This document shows positions 62,688 through 64,000 of a stretch of 64,000 nucleotides of DNA, in pieces. The position numbers were made by a program, and so were the translations under genes. This stretch comes from JANWXD01 sp035575135 (GTDB lineage: Bacteria; Acidobacteriota; Terriglobia; Bryobacterales; Bryobacteraceae): positions 17,510-81,509 of the forward strand of contig DATLYE010000030.1 of assembly GCA_035575135.1 (NCBI GenBank), read 5' to 3'. The stretch's first letter is position 1, and every line of letters begins with the position of its first letter. Below the pieces are notes generated by a model. The model did not search any database and had not been told where the DNA came from. It saw nothing but the letters and a program-made list of their open reading frames with translations.

Positions 62688-63925
62688 GCGCAGAGCGGCT
62701 GATTCTTCACGTGGATATGGACGCGTTTTTTGTGTCGGTGGAGGAGCTGCTGGATCCGTCGCTGAAGGGCAAGCCGGTGATAGTCGGCGGCCGCCCCGGC
62801 GAGCGGGGTGTGGTGTCGTCGGCTTCTTACGAAGCGCGCCAGTTCGGCGTGCATTCGGCGATGCCCCTGCGCACGGCGTACCGGCTGTGCCCGCAGGCGA
62901 TTTTTCTGGAGGGCCACCCGCACCTCTATCGCGAATACTCGCAGAAGGTCTACGAGGTGTTGTGCGCGTTTACGCCGCAGGTCGAGATGGCCAGCGTAGA
63001 CGAGGCCTATCTGGACCTGAGCGGCACGGAGCGGCTGCACGGTCCGCCGCTGCGCGCTGCGCACCGAATTCACGAGGCCATTCGGGAGCGGACGGGGCTG
63101 AACTGCTCGATCGGGGCGGCAACGTCGCGGCTGGTGGCGAAGGTAGCTTCCGATCTGGCCAAGCCGAACGGGATCCTGTGGGTGTTGCCGGGGTGCGAGG
63201 CGCGCTGGCTGGCGCCGCTGGCGGTGCGCCGCATTCCGGGAGTGGGCCCAGTGACCGAGCAACAGCTCCACGCGCTCGGGATCCGCACGGTCGGGGATCT
63301 GGCGCGTGTCGAGGCGAGTTTTCTCGAGAAGCATCTGGGCAAGTGGGGGCCGGCGCTGGCGCGAAAAGCGCGGGGCGAGGACGCGGGCGCCTGGTTCGAG
63401 GGCGACATTGGCGCCGCGGAGCCGCCGAAGTCCATCAGCCACGAACATACGTTCGATCAGGACACAGCCGACCGCGAGCGGATCGAAGCCACGCTGGTGC
63501 GGCTGGCGGAGATGGTGGGGCGCCGGCTGCGGGAGCACGGGCTGTACGCGCGCACGATCCAACTGAAGCTTCGCGATCATCGCTTCCGAACCATCACGCG
63601 CGCGCGGACGATGGCTCGGGCCACACAGCTCGACACGGAGTTGCTGGCCTGTGTGCGGGAGCTGTTGGTCCGGAACTGGAGGGGCGAACCCGTGCGGCTG
63701 GTGGGGGTGCAAGCCTCTTCGCTCGAACCGCGCGAGGGGCAGCTCGATCTGCTGGGAGCGGAGCGGGTCCGCAAGTGGCAGCGGGCGCTGGCGGCGGCGG
63801 ACCGAGTACGAGACCGGTTCGGGGAAGACGCCGTATCGCTGGCGACGGGGTTGCGAGGGCGTTTCCGGGAGCGGGTCCATGAAAACCCTGCGGCGCTGCC
63901 GGGAAAAGAACCGAAGAAGAAATGA
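62684..63925 (+). CDS. dinB: DNA polymerase IV (Y family)
   Basis: Translesion polymerase of 413 residues. Catalytic acidic residues lie in HVDMDAFFVSVEE and ASVDEAYLDLSG. The finger, thumb (HhH: VRRIPGVGPVTEQQLHALGIRT) and little-finger domains follow. A clamp-binding-like QLDLL is at about residue 350. Being last in an operon with prfA and prmC is unusual for dinB. No LexA-type box is seen immediately upstream because the gene starts inside prmC. Confidence 0.95.
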   Translation: MSAERLILHVDMDAFFVSVEELLDPSLKGKPVIVGGRPGERGVVSSASYEARQFGVHSAMPLRTAYRLCPQAIFLEGHPHLYREYSQKVYEVLCAFTPQVEMASVDEAYLDLSGTERLHGPPLRAAHRIHEAIRERTGLNCSIGAATSRLVAKVASDLAKPNGILWVLPGCEARWLAPLAVRRIPGVGPVTEQQLHALGIRTVGDLARVEASFLEKHLGKWGPALARKARGEDAGAWFEGDIGAAEPPKSISHEHTFDQDTADRERIEATLVRLAEMVGRRLREHGLYARTIQLKLRDHRFRTITRARTMARATQLDTELLACVRELLVRNWRGEPVRLVGVQASSLEPREGQLDLLGAERVRKWQRALAAADRVRDRFGEDAVSLATGLRGRFRERVHENPAALPGKEPKKK

Positions 63926-64000
63926 CACGGGTGCTGGTGGAAATTTCCCGGGGCGCGGCCGCTATGTCGTTTTGCGGCCACCGGCAACCTACGTGCGATA
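63926..64000. other. End of window, no gene recognised
   Basis: 75 bases after dinB. No start with a ribosome binding site and no strong hairpin followed by a T run is seen. Confidence 0.5.

Overview
The window is GC-rich DNA from what looks like an Acidobacteriota chromosome, most likely the Bryobacterales/Solibacteres side. The pointers are several very large Oar-type TonB-dependent receptors with an N-terminal carboxypeptidase-regulatory domain, many secreted proteins whose leaders end in A-A-A-Q or similar, and the housekeeping block DUF1385-prfA-prmC-dinB. The placement is inferred from gene content only; no rRNA or tRNA gene was seen.

Layout. 1-7.26 kb (minus strand): a CecR/YbiH-like TetR regulator followed by tolC, an HlyD-type fusion protein, two ABC ATPases and two ABC-2 permeases, all overlapping or nearly so. 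This is a YbhGFSR-like export pump with its own outer-membrane duct. 7.35-12.46 kb (plus): a cobalamin riboswitch followed by btuB, btuF, btuD and btuC, a complete B12 uptake operon. 12.5-14.3 kb: a MacB/LolCD-type permease and ATPase pair. 14.5-23.5 kb: ordinary metabolic and DNA genes (NCS2 permease, exported enolase-superfamily protein, DedA-like protein, ligA, diacylglycerol-kinase-like protein, YdjM-like hydrolase, aldehyde dehydrogenase). 23.5-36.3 kb (minus): a long run of secreted or outer-membrane genes, namely two Oar-type receptors, a TPR protein, three overlapping secreted unknowns, a RodZ-like HTH protein and a carboxypeptidase-regulatory-like protein. 36.5-44.5 kb: DUF4380 protein, thiL, a third Oar receptor, a tandem GNAT protein, a DUF4412 protein and a small membrane protein.

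45.0-51.4 kb (plus): the effector half of a type I-G (formerly I-U, Dpsyc) CRISPR-Cas system: cas3 with a C-terminal HD domain, csb3, csb1 and csb2. There is no cas1, cas2, cas4 or repeat array in the window, and csb3 carries a frameshift at about 48.18 kb. 51.6-54.5 kb: a GH20-type glycosidase preceded by a possible leaderless small ORF, a DinB-fold protein and a glycine C-acetyltransferase-like enzyme. 54.6-59.7 kb: a secreted gamma-glutamyltransferase, an outer-membrane barrel and a CapA-like protein in one tight row. 59.8-63.9 kb: DUF1385, prfA, prmC and dinB.

Themes. Most genes sit in overlapping, translationally coupled operons. At several promoters a -10-like hexamer lies only 6 to 8 bases before the start codon, which suggests leaderless mRNAs are common here. 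The least explained parts are the orphan and damaged type I-G module, the secreted-protein run at 23.5-36.3 kb and the GGT/barrel/CapA cluster.
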